64,000 bases of DNA from positions 101,056 to 165,055 of the forward strand of contig JANYCU010000037.1 in NCBI GenBank assembly GCA_025360125.1, given 5' to 3'. The notes under the pieces are model-generated. The model saw only the letters and a program-made list of their open reading frames with translations. It was not told the DNA's origin and searched no databases. This document shows, piece by piece, positions 45,410-54,837 of the stretch (the first letter of the stretch is position 1; every line of letters starts with the position of its first letter). The stretch is from Armatimonadota bacterium. Its GTDB lineage: Bacteria; Armatimonadota; Fimbriimonadia; Fimbriimonadales; Fimbriimonadaceae. Both the position numbers and the translations under genes were made by a program.

Positions 45410-45481
45410 TCATCATATACTACGACTTTTGGCCTAGTAGGTTGCGAATTATTTTTCCGTTGTTAAGGGGTTGTAAAGTCG

Positions 45482-45964
45482 CTACCGCGAAACGGCCCAA
45501 AATAGATAGTCGGTGTCGATGGTATCGCCGCCGAGGCCATCGACCAATTGAACGATCTGTCCTCGGTGATAGAATGCGTGACCAACCAACTGGGTTAATT
45601 GCACTTCGATCGGCAATGACCAAGGCTGACCTTCGGTCGTCGTGAAGGTGAAGTCCTTTTCCATGTCTTCATCTCTGAGCCGATGCAGATAGAGAGTCCA
45701 AAAGCGTTCGATATTGGCATATCGGGGCCGAAGGGTCTCGAAATCGACGTTCTCCTCGGACCAATGGTCGACAGCAGTTCCGTCACTGTCCATTCGGTTC
45801 AGCCAGTTCTCTCGGCAAAGGGCCAAGTGCGCGGCGATGTCAACGGCCTTCGCAAAGCCAAGCTCGCTCCGACGCTCGGCGGGAACCGAGTCGATCATGT
45901 CGAGCATCTTTTGATTAGCCGACTTTTCGTGTTCGTACCATTTGCGAAACCGTTCGATGAGCAT
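45482..45964 (-). CDS. DinB-superfamily protein
   Basis: The 160-residue product has the four-helix DinB plan with the metal-type histidines: AAHLALCRENWL and VGHAFYHRGQIVQLVDGLGG. Such proteins bind a divalent metal and act as thiol transferases or unknown hydrolases; no thiol partner is apparent here. It is 36 bp after the gene at 46001 in the same direction and before the NfeD gene, but co-transcription is uncertain. Confidence 0.85.
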   Translation of the reverse strand: MLIERFRKWYEHEKSANQKMLDMIDSVPAERRSELGFAKAVDIAAHLALCRENWLNRMDSDGTAVDHWSEENVDFETLRPRYANIERFWTLYLHRLRDEDMEKDFTFTTTEGQPWSLPIEVQLTQLVGHAFYHRGQIVQLVDGLGGDTIDTDYLFWAVSR

Positions 45965-46000
45965 GATGCCAGTCTACGCAAATTGACAGACTAATGTCTA

Positions 46001-48739
46001 TCAATTTGCGTGAAATTCTAGCTCGATCCAGGTCGTCTCGGTTCGTTTCAGTGGGATGGTGGCCGCGCCAGCATCAACCGCGAGAGATTTCGGAAGGGAA
46101 TACGTTCCGACGCCCTTCACCTTGGCAGGTTGGCTCAGGTTGAGGCGAGCGGCAGGAGTGAATTCATCTCCATCAGACAGTTCGATCCGCACCCGTTTCG
46201 TTTTAGCATTGTATTCAATCGCGTGGAAATTCCCAGCGTCCAACGTCAACCACAGACCCAGTGGGGCGATGTAGAACTGTCGTCGGAAAGAATCGAGCGG
46301 CGTAACGGTGACCTTGTCTCCGGATCGGGCAATGTTTCCGCCAAATGCCTGCCAACCAAAGTCGGGATGATCCACCAAATACGTCGCCGCATTGAGGGCA
46401 TGCCCCAAGAAATTGGGACCGTAGTCACCCGTGTATGCGTCCCATTTGAGGGTGGATGGGAACGAGTGGAAGGCGACTGAGGCGCAACCGTCTTGGTCGA
46501 TGTTCGACAAGGCACCCATAGCCCCGCCATAACCTGCGCGAAGAAGGTAGAAATCGTCGGGATGCTCTCGGTACTCGGTCAACATAGGGATCGCGTTCAG
46601 GCCAGAACCGTAGTGGTGCAACTGGCGCTCGATGCGCGAAAGCTTTCCGCCGTACAAGAAGTCCCAATACCGGCGGGCGTTTCCGTTGTAACCCCAGTGA
46701 GGCAGGGTCGGCATATAGCCGATGATTGAGTTCAACGAAACCATCGCTTTGTCGTTGCGGCCAAAGTATTTGCACCAACCGTAGACTTCTTCTTGTCCGG
46801 TGGAATCCCACGCCATTTCGCTTCCGAAGGGGTACTCCTGCTTCACCCATTGGTCAGCACGGCCTTTCATTCGGGCTTCGATGAGGTTCGCCTGCTCGGT
46901 CCAGCCTTCGCGTTTGAGGTCTTCGAGGACTCGGATAAGGATCGTGCCTTCCATGAGTCCGAGGTCAACGTACCAAACTTTCGGGCTGCCGTTCGGGTTC
47001 TTCGACGTCATGAAGTTGACGGTTTCGTACGCTTGGTTCAGGTACCACTTCCAGTCGTGGTGGGTCGCCATTCCGGGGTAGTTACGGGCGACTCGGTACA
47101 TCGACCAATACGACGCGACCACGTGGGGGTAGTTGTATCCCCGACCAATGTCTTCGCTTGCCTTCTTGTTCCACGAAGTCCAACTCGTCCAGTTGCGTTT
47201 GGGGTCGTACTCGAATCCGGGAACCAAGGCAGGCTCATAAAAGAACGTGCTCTTGCGGACTCCAAACTTATTCGGCCCGTCTTTGAATTGGATATTGCCC
47301 CAAAGGACTCCGTCCACAAACTGCTCAAACTGGTCTACTTCGGATTTGACTGGCTGGCCAAAGTTCTTCATCGCCGCGGCAACAAACGAGCCTGATCCGC
47401 CTTCATCTCCGAGGCCCGATATCCAGACCCGGCTATCTTGAGTGACCTGCTGCTTTGCTTCCCGGTCGTAGCTGATGTACGAAGGCGCTCGGTGGAATGG
47501 GTCAGACGTATCCGTGAACCATTGTTGGTTGTTCAAGAAACGTCCCATGTCTCCAACGGTCATGAAGGCGGGTTTGGTGACATCGTAGTGAACCGTCTGC
47601 TCGGTTCGGTCGGCGTAGGTGATCGTAAGCCGTGACCGGCCCCAAGAAACTCCTTGTACATCGATCGCAACATATCCGCCTTTCACTTTGTCGCCAACTT
47701 TGGCGATGAGGGCACCTCGCGGCTCAACTTCGAGAGACTTGATTGGCTTATCGTAGTTGACGAACAGCTTTGCCTTTTGTCCATCTGGCAGGATGTAGCC
47801 GGGAATTCCTACCGCGACCGGGCGGTGGTTGGCAATGAGCGTCTTCTCGATGTCTCGAATCGAGGGTGAAACCAAGAACTGCAAGCTAATAGCTTTTAAT
47901 TGTCCAGGCGGCAGGAAAGAGGACGATGGGACATTCCACTGGTTTGCGGTCTTCCATTCGTTGTCAGCGTAAGCGGACGAATGGACCATCCATTCGAACA
48001 TACCTTCGAAGGTCTGATTGGGCCGAGTGGGTTCGTTAAGTAAGTGGTAGGCCTCTAAGGGCGAACCGGGCCGCGCTGCGATGATAAGGGCTGGACCTTC
48101 ACCGCTGAGTCGAGTGACTTGAACATATCCGGCGTCCTTCCCAATGTACGGGTCGGAGAACGCACACTTCTCGTGGGCTTCCTTCAAGTTGCGGTCCGAA
48201 ATGATGTTGTTGAGGACGAGCGGAATGCCGAGTCCCCCGATTTCGATCGGCTCACTGGTGTTATTCTTGATAATAAAATTGAGAAAAAGGTGGCCACCGG
48301 ATACATGCCAACCTCTTGTTACAGCCAGCGGAAAGTCAGGACCAAAAGTTTTAGTAATATTTGACCACAACTCGTTGCTCTGGCCAGAAAGATCCTCAAC
48401 CGGTTTGCGTTGACTTGCGGTGGAATAACTCTTCCACTCGGGTTGATTCTTGGACCTAATACGTAAATTGAGATCGCCGAACTGATAGTATCCGTTGGCG
48501 TTGCGTCCCGCTTGCCGGTCAAGGGGCAAGAACTCGTGCCCATTAGCAGCGAGCGAGACCAATGTCTGCGAATCTTTGATGAACTGCAACTTCAGTCCTG
48601 GAGCTTCCATCTGGATCGTGCCGTGACCAAACCCAATATCATCTGGGCTAGGTTTTGGCTGAGGGCGCTGGGCCAATCCATAAGAAGCGATAAGGGCCGC
48701 GAAAATGAGCGCCAGTGACTTTGATTGAAGAAGGTTCAT
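46001..48739 (-). CDS. Large secreted protein, DUF5695-like, probable glycan-active
   Basis: The 912-residue product has a signal peptide (ALIFAALIASYGLAQ) and, as far as I can tell, a DUF5695-like plan: an N-terminal beta-supersandwich (about 45-330, GHEFLPLDRQAGRNANGYYQFGDLNLRIR) and a helical toroid-like region (about 440-780, DPFHRAPSYISYDRE, WVSGLGDEGGSGSFVAAAMKNFG, YPHVVASYWSMYRVARNYPGM, YVDLGLMEGTILIRVLEDLKREGW). The rich Trp/Tyr/Asp content in the toroid suits a carbohydrate-active enzyme, but catalytic residues cannot be assigned. It starts 11 bp after the enoyl-CoA hydratase gene. Confidence 0.65.
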   Translation of the reverse strand: MNLLQSKSLALIFAALIASYGLAQRPQPKPSPDDIGFGHGTIQMEAPGLKLQFIKDSQTLVSLAANGHEFLPLDRQAGRNANGYYQFGDLNLRIRSKNQPEWKSYSTASQRKPVEDLSGQSNELWSNITKTFGPDFPLAVTRGWHVSGGHLFLNFIIKNNTSEPIEIGGLGIPLVLNNIISDRNLKEAHEKCAFSDPYIGKDAGYVQVTRLSGEGPALIIAARPGSPLEAYHLLNEPTRPNQTFEGMFEWMVHSSAYADNEWKTANQWNVPSSSFLPPGQLKAISLQFLVSPSIRDIEKTLIANHRPVAVGIPGYILPDGQKAKLFVNYDKPIKSLEVEPRGALIAKVGDKVKGGYVAIDVQGVSWGRSRLTITYADRTEQTVHYDVTKPAFMTVGDMGRFLNNQQWFTDTSDPFHRAPSYISYDREAKQQVTQDSRVWISGLGDEGGSGSFVAAAMKNFGQPVKSEVDQFEQFVDGVLWGNIQFKDGPNKFGVRKSTFFYEPALVPGFEYDPKRNWTSWTSWNKKASEDIGRGYNYPHVVASYWSMYRVARNYPGMATHHDWKWYLNQAYETVNFMTSKNPNGSPKVWYVDLGLMEGTILIRVLEDLKREGWTEQANLIEARMKGRADQWVKQEYPFGSEMAWDSTGQEEVYGWCKYFGRNDKAMVSLNSIIGYMPTLPHWGYNGNARRYWDFLYGGKLSRIERQLHHYGSGLNAIPMLTEYREHPDDFYLLRAGYGGAMGALSNIDQDGCASVAFHSFPSTLKWDAYTGDYGPNFLGHALNAATYLVDHPDFGWQAFGGNIARSGDKVTVTPLDSFRRQFYIAPLGLWLTLDAGNFHAIEYNAKTKRVRIELSDGDEFTPAARLNLSQPAKVKGVGTYSLPKSLAVDAGAATIPLKRTETTWIELEFHAN

Positions 48740-48750
48740 GATGTGACCAG

Positions 48751-49512
48751 TTAGTCGTAATTCATCTCGGTAACGAACGGAGCTTTTTCTTTGTTCAGGA
48801 ACGCGTTGATGCCCGCTTTGCCTTCGTCGCTGGCCCGGGCAGCGGCTAACCGTTTAGCGGTTTCTTGCGCAGTAAGCGGCGAGTCATTCACCAAGGCTTT
48901 GGCTCCGACGATTGATTTTGGACCAGCTTGCAAGATGGCTCGAATCTTTCGGTTTACCGACGTCTCGCGATCTTGTTCGACAATTTCATGGACCAGACCG
49001 ATTGCCAGGGCGTGATGGGCGTCAAAGACTTCTCCGGTTACGAACAGGGCCCGTGCGTGGCCTTTGCCGATTCGATCAATGACGAACGGAGAAATCGTCG
49101 CGGGAATGAGGCCCAGCTTCACTTCGCTGAAGGCAAATTTCGATTCGGGAGTGGCGATGGCGATGTCGCAAGCAGAAATCATTCCGCAGCCGCCACCCAT
49201 GGCCGAACCATGAACAGAGGCGATGGTGACAGCCGGACAATCTCGAATCGATGAGAACATTTTCGAGACTTTCAAGGCGTCGGCAACATTTTCGGCGTCG
49301 GTGTAGGCCGCAGCTTTACGCATCCATTCGAGGTCTCCACCCGCGCAGAAGGCGTTTCCTTCACCCGAGAGGACCACGACCCGGACCGTACTAGAAATGG
49401 TCGTAAATAATTCCGTGATCGCGGCAATGAGTTCATCATTGAGGGCATTTCTAACTTCGGGGCGGTTCAAACTGACTCGAAGTACCGATCCATCGTGTTC
49501 AACCTTGAGCAT
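48751..49512 (-). CDS. Enoyl-CoA hydratase/isomerase family protein
   Basis: The 253-residue product from the ATG at 49512 has the crotonase features: LRVSLNRPEVRNALNDELIAAI, VVLSGEGNAFCAGGDLEWM, SVHGSAMGGGCGMISACDIAIATPESKFAFSEVKLGLIPATISPFVI. The loop EVKLGLIPATISP and the catalytic glutamate region are typical, and the overall pattern is closest to methylglutaconyl-CoA hydratase-type members. It is a cytosolic acyl-CoA enzyme. No other fatty-acid or leucine catabolic gene is near. Confidence 0.88.
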   Translation of the reverse strand: MLKVEHDGSVLRVSLNRPEVRNALNDELIAAITELFTTISSTVRVVVLSGEGNAFCAGGDLEWMRKAAAYTDAENVADALKVSKMFSSIRDCPAVTIASVHGSAMGGGCGMISACDIAIATPESKFAFSEVKLGLIPATISPFVIDRIGKGHARALFVTGEVFDAHHALAIGLVHEIVEQDRETSVNRKIRAILQAGPKSIVGAKALVNDSPLTAQETAKRLAAARASDEGKAGINAFLNKEKAPFVTEMNYD

Positions 49513-49533
49513 GGCTTCATAATACTTTGGTTC

Positions 49534-50001
49534 GTGGAAGAAAGAATCGAAACTGCCGAATATCGGATTAGCCGTTCGCAACTTGTTTATTGGAGTGCGA
49601 ACGAGTACATTCGTCGATTCTGGCCCGCCTTCATCGCGTTTCCTATTTCGGGAATTCTCCTGTTCATTCTCATGCCCAACTCCGCTGGAATTGGGCTTGG
49701 CACGATGATGATCATGTGGCCGCTTTCGATTCCTGCTCGCTCAATCATTTTTACGAGCCGAGCGGCCAAGCGGGTCATCTGTCCGACCCGCATGGTAGCC
49801 GAGGGTGAGCATCTTTATTTCATCGTTGATCCACTCGATTTGAACTATCGAGTTAACAAGAAGTCGATTCGTGATGTGGTGATCCGCAAGGAATATGTGT
49901 GTATCGAGTTGTGGAAGTTCAAGATGATCTTCGTTCCACTCGATGCCTTTATCGACAAAATCGAAGTCCAAAAATTGCGTAAATTCACCGAAGTAGAGTA
50001 G
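49534..50001 (+). CDS. YcxB-like membrane protein
   Basis: The 155-residue product from a GTG at 49534 has an N-terminal YRISRSQLVYWSANEYIRRFW segment, two TM helices (about 25-60, FIAFPISGILLFILMPN and GTMMIMWPLSIPA), then a YcxB-like soluble part (VAEGEHLYFIVDPLDLNYRVNKKSIRDVVIRKEYVCIELWKFKMIFVPLDAFIDKI). An earlier in-frame start at 49495 overlaps the divergent enoyl-CoA hydratase start and is rejected. Function of the family is unknown. Confidence 0.65.
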   Translation: MEERIETAEYRISRSQLVYWSANEYIRRFWPAFIAFPISGILLFILMPNSAGIGLGTMMIMWPLSIPARSIIFTSRAAKRVICPTRMVAEGEHLYFIVDPLDLNYRVNKKSIRDVVIRKEYVCIELWKFKMIFVPLDAFIDKIEVQKLRKFTEVE

Positions 50002-50004
50002 CCG

Positions 50005-50781
50005 TTATCCCAACTCAAGTTGCCACTCATTATGCCGAGCGACTTCATTGGCCAAGTTTGCCGCCGTCCAATTAAGGCTAAGTGGAGTAATTGCAACGAA
50101 TCCCTCGTTGACGGCTTGAACATCGGTTCGTGGCTGATCAGCAGACATAACGACTGAGCCACCTTGCCAGTAATACGGGCGACCCCACGGATCATCTCGT
50201 CGTTCGACTCGGTCAACGTAGACACGCTTGCCCATTTCGGCGACGCGGGTTCCCCTCAATTCTTCATAGGCGATCGATGGCACGTTGACGTTCAAAAAAG
50301 TCAGGTCCTCGATAGGGGAATTCACCAACTTTTCGAAATTTTCGGTGAGCCAGCGCGAAGCGGTTTCCCAGTGAGGCGGAGCTTCTTGAACAAAAACGGC
50401 GAGGGAGAGGGCGATTGATCGAATTCCGTTGATCGCTCCTTCCATGGCTCCGGCAACCGTTCCAGAGTAGGTGATGTCAAAACCAAGATTTGGACCCGCG
50501 TTGATGCCACTCAGAATCAGATCGCACCCGTCCGGGTATCCAATCGTCAGTCCAACATTGACACAATCCACCGGAAAGCCATTCACCGCAAAAGCCTTCA
50601 GCTGATGATAATCGACTTCGGCGACCCGCAATGGATCGCGCAACGTCATTGCGTGGCTACAAGCCGACCGTTCGCGATCCGGGGCAAAAATCTTAACCTC
50701 ACCAAATTTTCGGGCGACTTGAGCAAGCTCATGCAACCCTCGACCGTTGATGCCGTCGTCATTCGTGATGAGAATCTTCAC
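50005..50781 (-). CDS. surE: 5'/3'-nucleotidase SurE
   Basis: The 258-residue product begins MKILITNDDGINGRGLHELAQ with the metal-binding DD pair, followed by RERSACSHAMTL, VNGFPVDCVNVGL, LILSGINAGPNLGFDITYSGTVAGAMEGAI and VNVPSI. This is the complete SurE pattern. SurE removes phosphate from nucleotides in the stationary phase. The start codon overlaps the stop of the homoserine dehydrogenase gene by 4 bp, so the two are coupled. Confidence 0.95.
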   Translation of the reverse strand: MKILITNDDGINGRGLHELAQVARKFGEVKIFAPDRERSACSHAMTLRDPLRVAEVDYHQLKAFAVNGFPVDCVNVGLTIGYPDGCDLILSGINAGPNLGFDITYSGTVAGAMEGAINGIRSIALSLAVFVQEAPPHWETASRWLTENFEKLVNSPIEDLTFLNVNVPSIAYEELRGTRVAEMGKRVYVDRVERRDDPWGRPYYWQGGSVVMSADQPRTDVQAVNEGFVAITPLSLNWTAANLANEVARHNEWQLELG

Positions 50782-52064
50782 TGCTTGTCCTCAACCCGAA
50801 TCGATGAAGCCACGCTCGCAACGGACTCCAGGTCTCGTACTTGTTTAATGGCATCAGCAAAGGCCTTTTCGGATGCGCGGTGGGTGAGGAAAACGATTTC
50901 GCCTTGGTCGTGAGGGAGGGTGCGCATTTGCATTTCGGCAATGCTTATTTCGTGAGCGCCAAAGACCATCGAAATTTCGCCCAATGTCTTGGGTCGGTCT
51001 TTCACCACGAGCCGTAGATAGAATGCGGACTGAATATCGTCAATGGGTACCACATTCATGCCCATGTCGTAGGGAATGGCACTGCCCGAGCCTCCACCGA
51101 CAATGTTTCGCCCAACATCGATGAGGTCTCCGATCACGGCTGACCCGGTTGGATCCGAACCAGCGCCACGACCGCTAAACATGACATCGCCAACGAAGTC
51201 GCCATGAAGCCAAAGCGCGTTATAAACTCCGTTGACTGAGGCAAGCGGGTGCGAATTGGGGATCATCGATGGGTGGACTCGGACGCTGACCGCGTCATTG
51301 CCAACCGCGTCAACGACGCCGACCAGTTTGATCTTGTAACCCCATGACCGGGCGTACTCGATATCCGTGATTCCAATTTTCGAAATTCCTTCTCGATATA
51401 TCGCCTCCACTGGAACCTGCTTTCCGAACGCTATCGAGGCGAGGATAGAAATCTTGTACGACGTGTCGATGCCTTCAATATCGTTGGTCGGGTCGGCCTC
51501 GGCGTAACCTGCGGCTTGGGCCTCGGCAAGAGCGTCAGCGAAATCAGCTTCTTCCTCCTCCATTTTGGTGAGGATGTAGTTTGACGTACCGTTGAGGATT
51601 CCCATCATTCGGATGACTTCATTCCCCGCCAATTGATGTTTGAGAGGTTGGACCAGGGGAATTCCTCCGCCGACGGCTGCCTCGTAGTGCAGGTCAAGCC
51701 CCTTTGACTTGGCGAGGTGAACCAAGCGCGATCCGTGTTTGGCAATGAGTTCCTTGTTTGCGGTTACGACGTGCTTGCCGTGCATCAGAGCGGCTTCAAC
51801 CAACTCGGCCGCGGGGTCGATTCCGCCGATGAGTTCAACAACGATGTCGATATTGGGGTCGGTTACGATGCTGTTGAGATCGGTTGTGAAGTGGGCTTGG
51901 TCGAGGGCGCGCTCCTTGGTTGCATCGCGGATTCCGATCTTTGATATTTCAATTTCACGGCCAATTTTGCGATTGATGGCTTCGCGGTTGTCCAACAACA
52001 TGCGGTAAGTGCCAGTTCCAACAGTGCCAAAGCCGAGCATCCCAATGCGAATTTTTTGATTCAT
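50778..52064 (-). CDS. hom: Homoserine dehydrogenase with C-terminal ACT domain
   Basis: The 428-residue product from the ATG at 52064 has the NAD(P) loop MLGFGTVGTGTYRML, VELIGGIDPAAELVEAALMHGKHVVTANKELIAKHG, the catalytic GGGIPLVQPLKHQLAGNEV, LNGTSNYILTKMEEE, EAQAAGYAEADPTNDIEGIDTSYKI, and a C-terminal ACT domain (about 350-420) for threonine feedback. It reduces aspartate semialdehyde to homoserine for threonine and methionine synthesis. It is coupled to surE. The longer frame to 52103 is rejected as it lacks a ribosome site and the ATG at 52064 starts the usual domain. Confidence 0.95.
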   Translation of the reverse strand: MNQKIRIGMLGFGTVGTGTYRMLLDNREAINRKIGREIEISKIGIRDATKERALDQAHFTTDLNSIVTDPNIDIVVELIGGIDPAAELVEAALMHGKHVVTANKELIAKHGSRLVHLAKSKGLDLHYEAAVGGGIPLVQPLKHQLAGNEVIRMMGILNGTSNYILTKMEEEEADFADALAEAQAAGYAEADPTNDIEGIDTSYKISILASIAFGKQVPVEAIYREGISKIGITDIEYARSWGYKIKLVGVVDAVGNDAVSVRVHPSMIPNSHPLASVNGVYNALWLHGDFVGDVMFSGRGAGSDPTGSAVIGDLIDVGRNIVGGGSGSAIPYDMGMNVVPIDDIQSAFYLRLVVKDRPKTLGEISMVFGAHEISIAEMQMRTLPHDQGEIVFLTHRASEKAFADAIKQVRDLESVASVASSIRVEDKQ

Positions 52065-52166
52065 GAACCCAAGAACCATTATGACTTGGAAATTTCCTCT
52101 CAAATTCTTCGGCAGACCAGAAACCTTTTGGCAATCAAAAAGCGTAAAGTTGAGGTTCGAAGAATC

Positions 52167-54773
52167 ATGAAACGTGCAATTCTAATCGCCCTATCCTTGG
52201 CATTCATGTCATCCGTTGCGATGGCTCAAGGGACAACATCGACCCCAGTAAAGCAAGACGACAAAAAGGTTGAAACACCTAAGGTCGAAGACAAGCGGAC
52301 TCCAGAGCAAAAGAAGTACGAGGAACTCATGAAGAATCCCGCCCTGAAGTCCCAGGACGGAATGTTTAAAGTTCACCGGGTCGACGACAAAATCTATTTT
52401 GAAATTCCCGAGAATCGATTTGGGCGCGTATTCCTATATCAGGCAGAGATTGCTGAATTGCCTCGAGCACTTGGTTACCCAGGTACGCCATCAGGAGCTA
52501 AAACGATTCGAATTGTCCGCAAAGACAAGAAAGTTCAAATCAAAGATTTAGACGTGTCGACCCGAACCGAAGGATCTGATAAGGGAACTAACGACGGCGT
52601 CGCAATGAACGTAATTGAGCCCGTTATCTTGGCTTACGACATTTATGCCGAGGGGCCAAACAAGAGCGTCGTTATTGATGTGACATCCTTTTATAACTCT
52701 GACCCTCAAGATTTTAGCGTTCGAAGCGCAATTCCTGGCGCAATGGCGCTGGACTCAAGTAAATCGGGAATTGAGCGAATTAAGGCATTTCCGAACAATA
52801 TTGAGGTCCGCATGAATATGACCTTCATGATGGGTCGAGGCGGCGGAGGCGGCAATCCATTTAGTGGCGGCGGCGGCGCTTCTTACTCTGCGAGCCGAGC
52901 TGCGACGACAGTCCATTACAGCTTGGTTCAATTGCCAGAAGCTCCGATGATGGGGCGACTGAAAGATAGCCGAATTGGATTCTTCACGACGGGCTTTACC
53001 GTTTTTGGAACCGAAGAGCGACGTGCGATTGATGTTGAATACATCAATCGTTATCGCCTTGAGAAGAAGGACCCGAACGCTGCATTGAGCGAGCCTGTTA
53101 AGCCGATCGTATACTACGTGGCGCGTGAGGTTCCGGACAAGTTTAAAGAAGCGGTTCGACTTGCGATAGAAGATTGGCGCCCAGCTTTTGAGCAAGCCGG
53201 ATTTAAGAACGCGATTGTTGGAAAGATTGCTCCGACCAAAGAGCAGGACCCAGACTGGGATGCAGAAAATGCCAATTACAGCGTTATTCGATGGGCACCG
53301 AGCGAAGTCGCCAACGCGATTGGGCCATCCGTTCAAGACCCACGAAGCGGCGAAACGATTTCCGCTCACGTCATCATTTGGAACAACGTGGTTGACCTCG
53401 TTGAGCAATGGTATTTCAGCCAATGTGCGGCCACCGACCCAACTGTCCGAAAGCTCCCGCTTTCCGATGAAATGATGTCGAAATTGGTTCGATATGTGGT
53501 TGCCCACGAAGTTGGCCATACGCTTGGACTCGAGCACAACTTTAAGGCAAGCGCGGCTTACTCGGTCGCCCAGCTTCGAAATCCGGCCTTTACTGACGAG
53601 TTTGGCGTTGCGAGCTCAATCATGAGCTATAGCCGATACAATTACATCACCCAACCGGGCGATGGCGTTCGGAACCGAATCGGAATGGTTGGACCTTACG
53701 ACAAGTTTGCGATTCAGTACGGATATATGCCGATTAAGGCGGCGACACCGGATCAAGAGATGCCCGTTTTGGATGCATTGCTTGGTAAACAGGTTGGCAA
53801 TCCAGCGTTGAAGTTTGGCAACTATAAATATTCGGGTGTTGACCCCCAAATGCAGTCGGAAATTATCGGCAATGATCCGGTTGAGGGAACTCGACTTGGC
53901 CTCTTGAACTTGGAGCGAATCTCGAAAGAGTATTTATTGCCTGCGACCTCGAAATATGGCAAATCGTACGAGCGAACCCAAGAGGTGTATGCATCCCTGG
54001 TTAACCAATACATCACCGAACTGATGCACGTCCAGCAAGTAGTGGGCGGCGTTGTTGAATATGACAACCACGTTGGTCGAGGCAGTGGCGAAATCTTCAA
54101 GCCAGTTTCGGCTGAGCAACAGGCGAAAGCGGTGAACTTGCTGATGATGAAGGGTGCGCGTCCTCCGATGCCGCTGCTGAGCATTGGCGTCTCGAATAAG
54201 CTCCAGCCGACAGGTTATTCCGATTCGATGAATACGGTTCAGTCGATTGTCCTTCGCGGATTGATGTCGGATCGAAAGGTCAAGAACCTTCAGGACTTTG
54301 AAGCAATGTATCCCGGCAAGGCTTACACGGTTTCGATGCTGGTGAACGATATTGTTGGAGCAACGTTCTTGGAACTCAATCGACCGAAGGTCACTACTTC
54401 GATCTTTGAGCGAAACCTTCACCGCAACTTCTTTAAGCTCGTGGATTCGCGGGTGAATGGTAGTGGCGCCAGTCAAACCGACTTCCGTCCAATCATGAAA
54501 GATGCGCTTCGGGGTGTGCTTCAAAAGCTGCCTTCGGCGATGAACCGAGCGAGTGATAAGGTCACGAAGTCGCACTTGTTGGATTGCAAGATGGATATCG
54601 AAAGAATCTTGCTTGACACGTACGCTAAGGGTGGCGCGACGTCCTCGACTCAGAGCATCCGCGACATGCTGGGCTTGCCGTTGACCTTTGATGCCAACAG
54701 AAAAGAGAACTGCTGGCAGTGGCATATTCCGACCGAGATTCTTGAGCTTCTGAAGGACTCTAAGAATAAGTAA
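52167..54773 (+). CDS. Secreted zinc-dependent metalloprotease (DUF5117/DUF4953-type met-zincin)
   Basis: The 868-residue product has a signal peptide (LIALSLAFMSSVAMAQ), an N-terminal beta domain of DUF5117 type (about 60-320, FKVHRVDDKIYFEIPENRFGRVFLYQAEIAEL) with a polyglycine loop, and a zinc protease domain with HEVGHTLGLEHNFKAS near residue 440 followed by SIMSYSRYNYI, the met-turn of the met-zincins. The C-terminal third is helical. Related proteins occur widely in Bacteroidetes and Planctomycetes and are likely periplasmic or surface proteases. It is divergent from hom. Confidence 0.88.
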   Translation: MKRAILIALSLAFMSSVAMAQGTTSTPVKQDDKKVETPKVEDKRTPEQKKYEELMKNPALKSQDGMFKVHRVDDKIYFEIPENRFGRVFLYQAEIAELPRALGYPGTPSGAKTIRIVRKDKKVQIKDLDVSTRTEGSDKGTNDGVAMNVIEPVILAYDIYAEGPNKSVVIDVTSFYNSDPQDFSVRSAIPGAMALDSSKSGIERIKAFPNNIEVRMNMTFMMGRGGGGGNPFSGGGGASYSASRAATTVHYSLVQLPEAPMMGRLKDSRIGFFTTGFTVFGTEERRAIDVEYINRYRLEKKDPNAALSEPVKPIVYYVAREVPDKFKEAVRLAIEDWRPAFEQAGFKNAIVGKIAPTKEQDPDWDAENANYSVIRWAPSEVANAIGPSVQDPRSGETISAHVIIWNNVVDLVEQWYFSQCAATDPTVRKLPLSDEMMSKLVRYVVAHEVGHTLGLEHNFKASAAYSVAQLRNPAFTDEFGVASSIMSYSRYNYITQPGDGVRNRIGMVGPYDKFAIQYGYMPIKAATPDQEMPVLDALLGKQVGNPALKFGNYKYSGVDPQMQSEIIGNDPVEGTRLGLLNLERISKEYLLPATSKYGKSYERTQEVYASLVNQYITELMHVQQVVGGVVEYDNHVGRGSGEIFKPVSAEQQAKAVNLLMMKGARPPMPLLSIGVSNKLQPTGYSDSMNTVQSIVLRGLMSDRKVKNLQDFEAMYPGKAYTVSMLVNDIVGATFLELNRPKVTTSIFERNLHRNFFKLVDSRVNGSGASQTDFRPIMKDALRGVLQKLPSAMNRASDKVTKSHLLDCKMDIERILLDTYAKGGATSSTQSIRDMLGLPLTFDANRKENCWQWHIPTEILELLKDSKNK

Positions 54774-54837
54774 GAATCAGCCTTCAGCCTTCAGATGTTG
54801 TCTGGTGGCTGATGGCGGTCGATAGGAAAGAAGTCGA

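Noticed and set aside
52088..52097. GGAAATTTCC palindrome upstream of the metalloprotease gene
   Set aside because: Ten-base palindromes occur by chance at this length, and the spacing differs from the GGAAAT-N3-ATTTCC element at 59166.
53934..54725. 263-residue reverse-strand open frame
   Set aside because: It is antisense to the metalloprotease C-terminal region and has no family match by eye.
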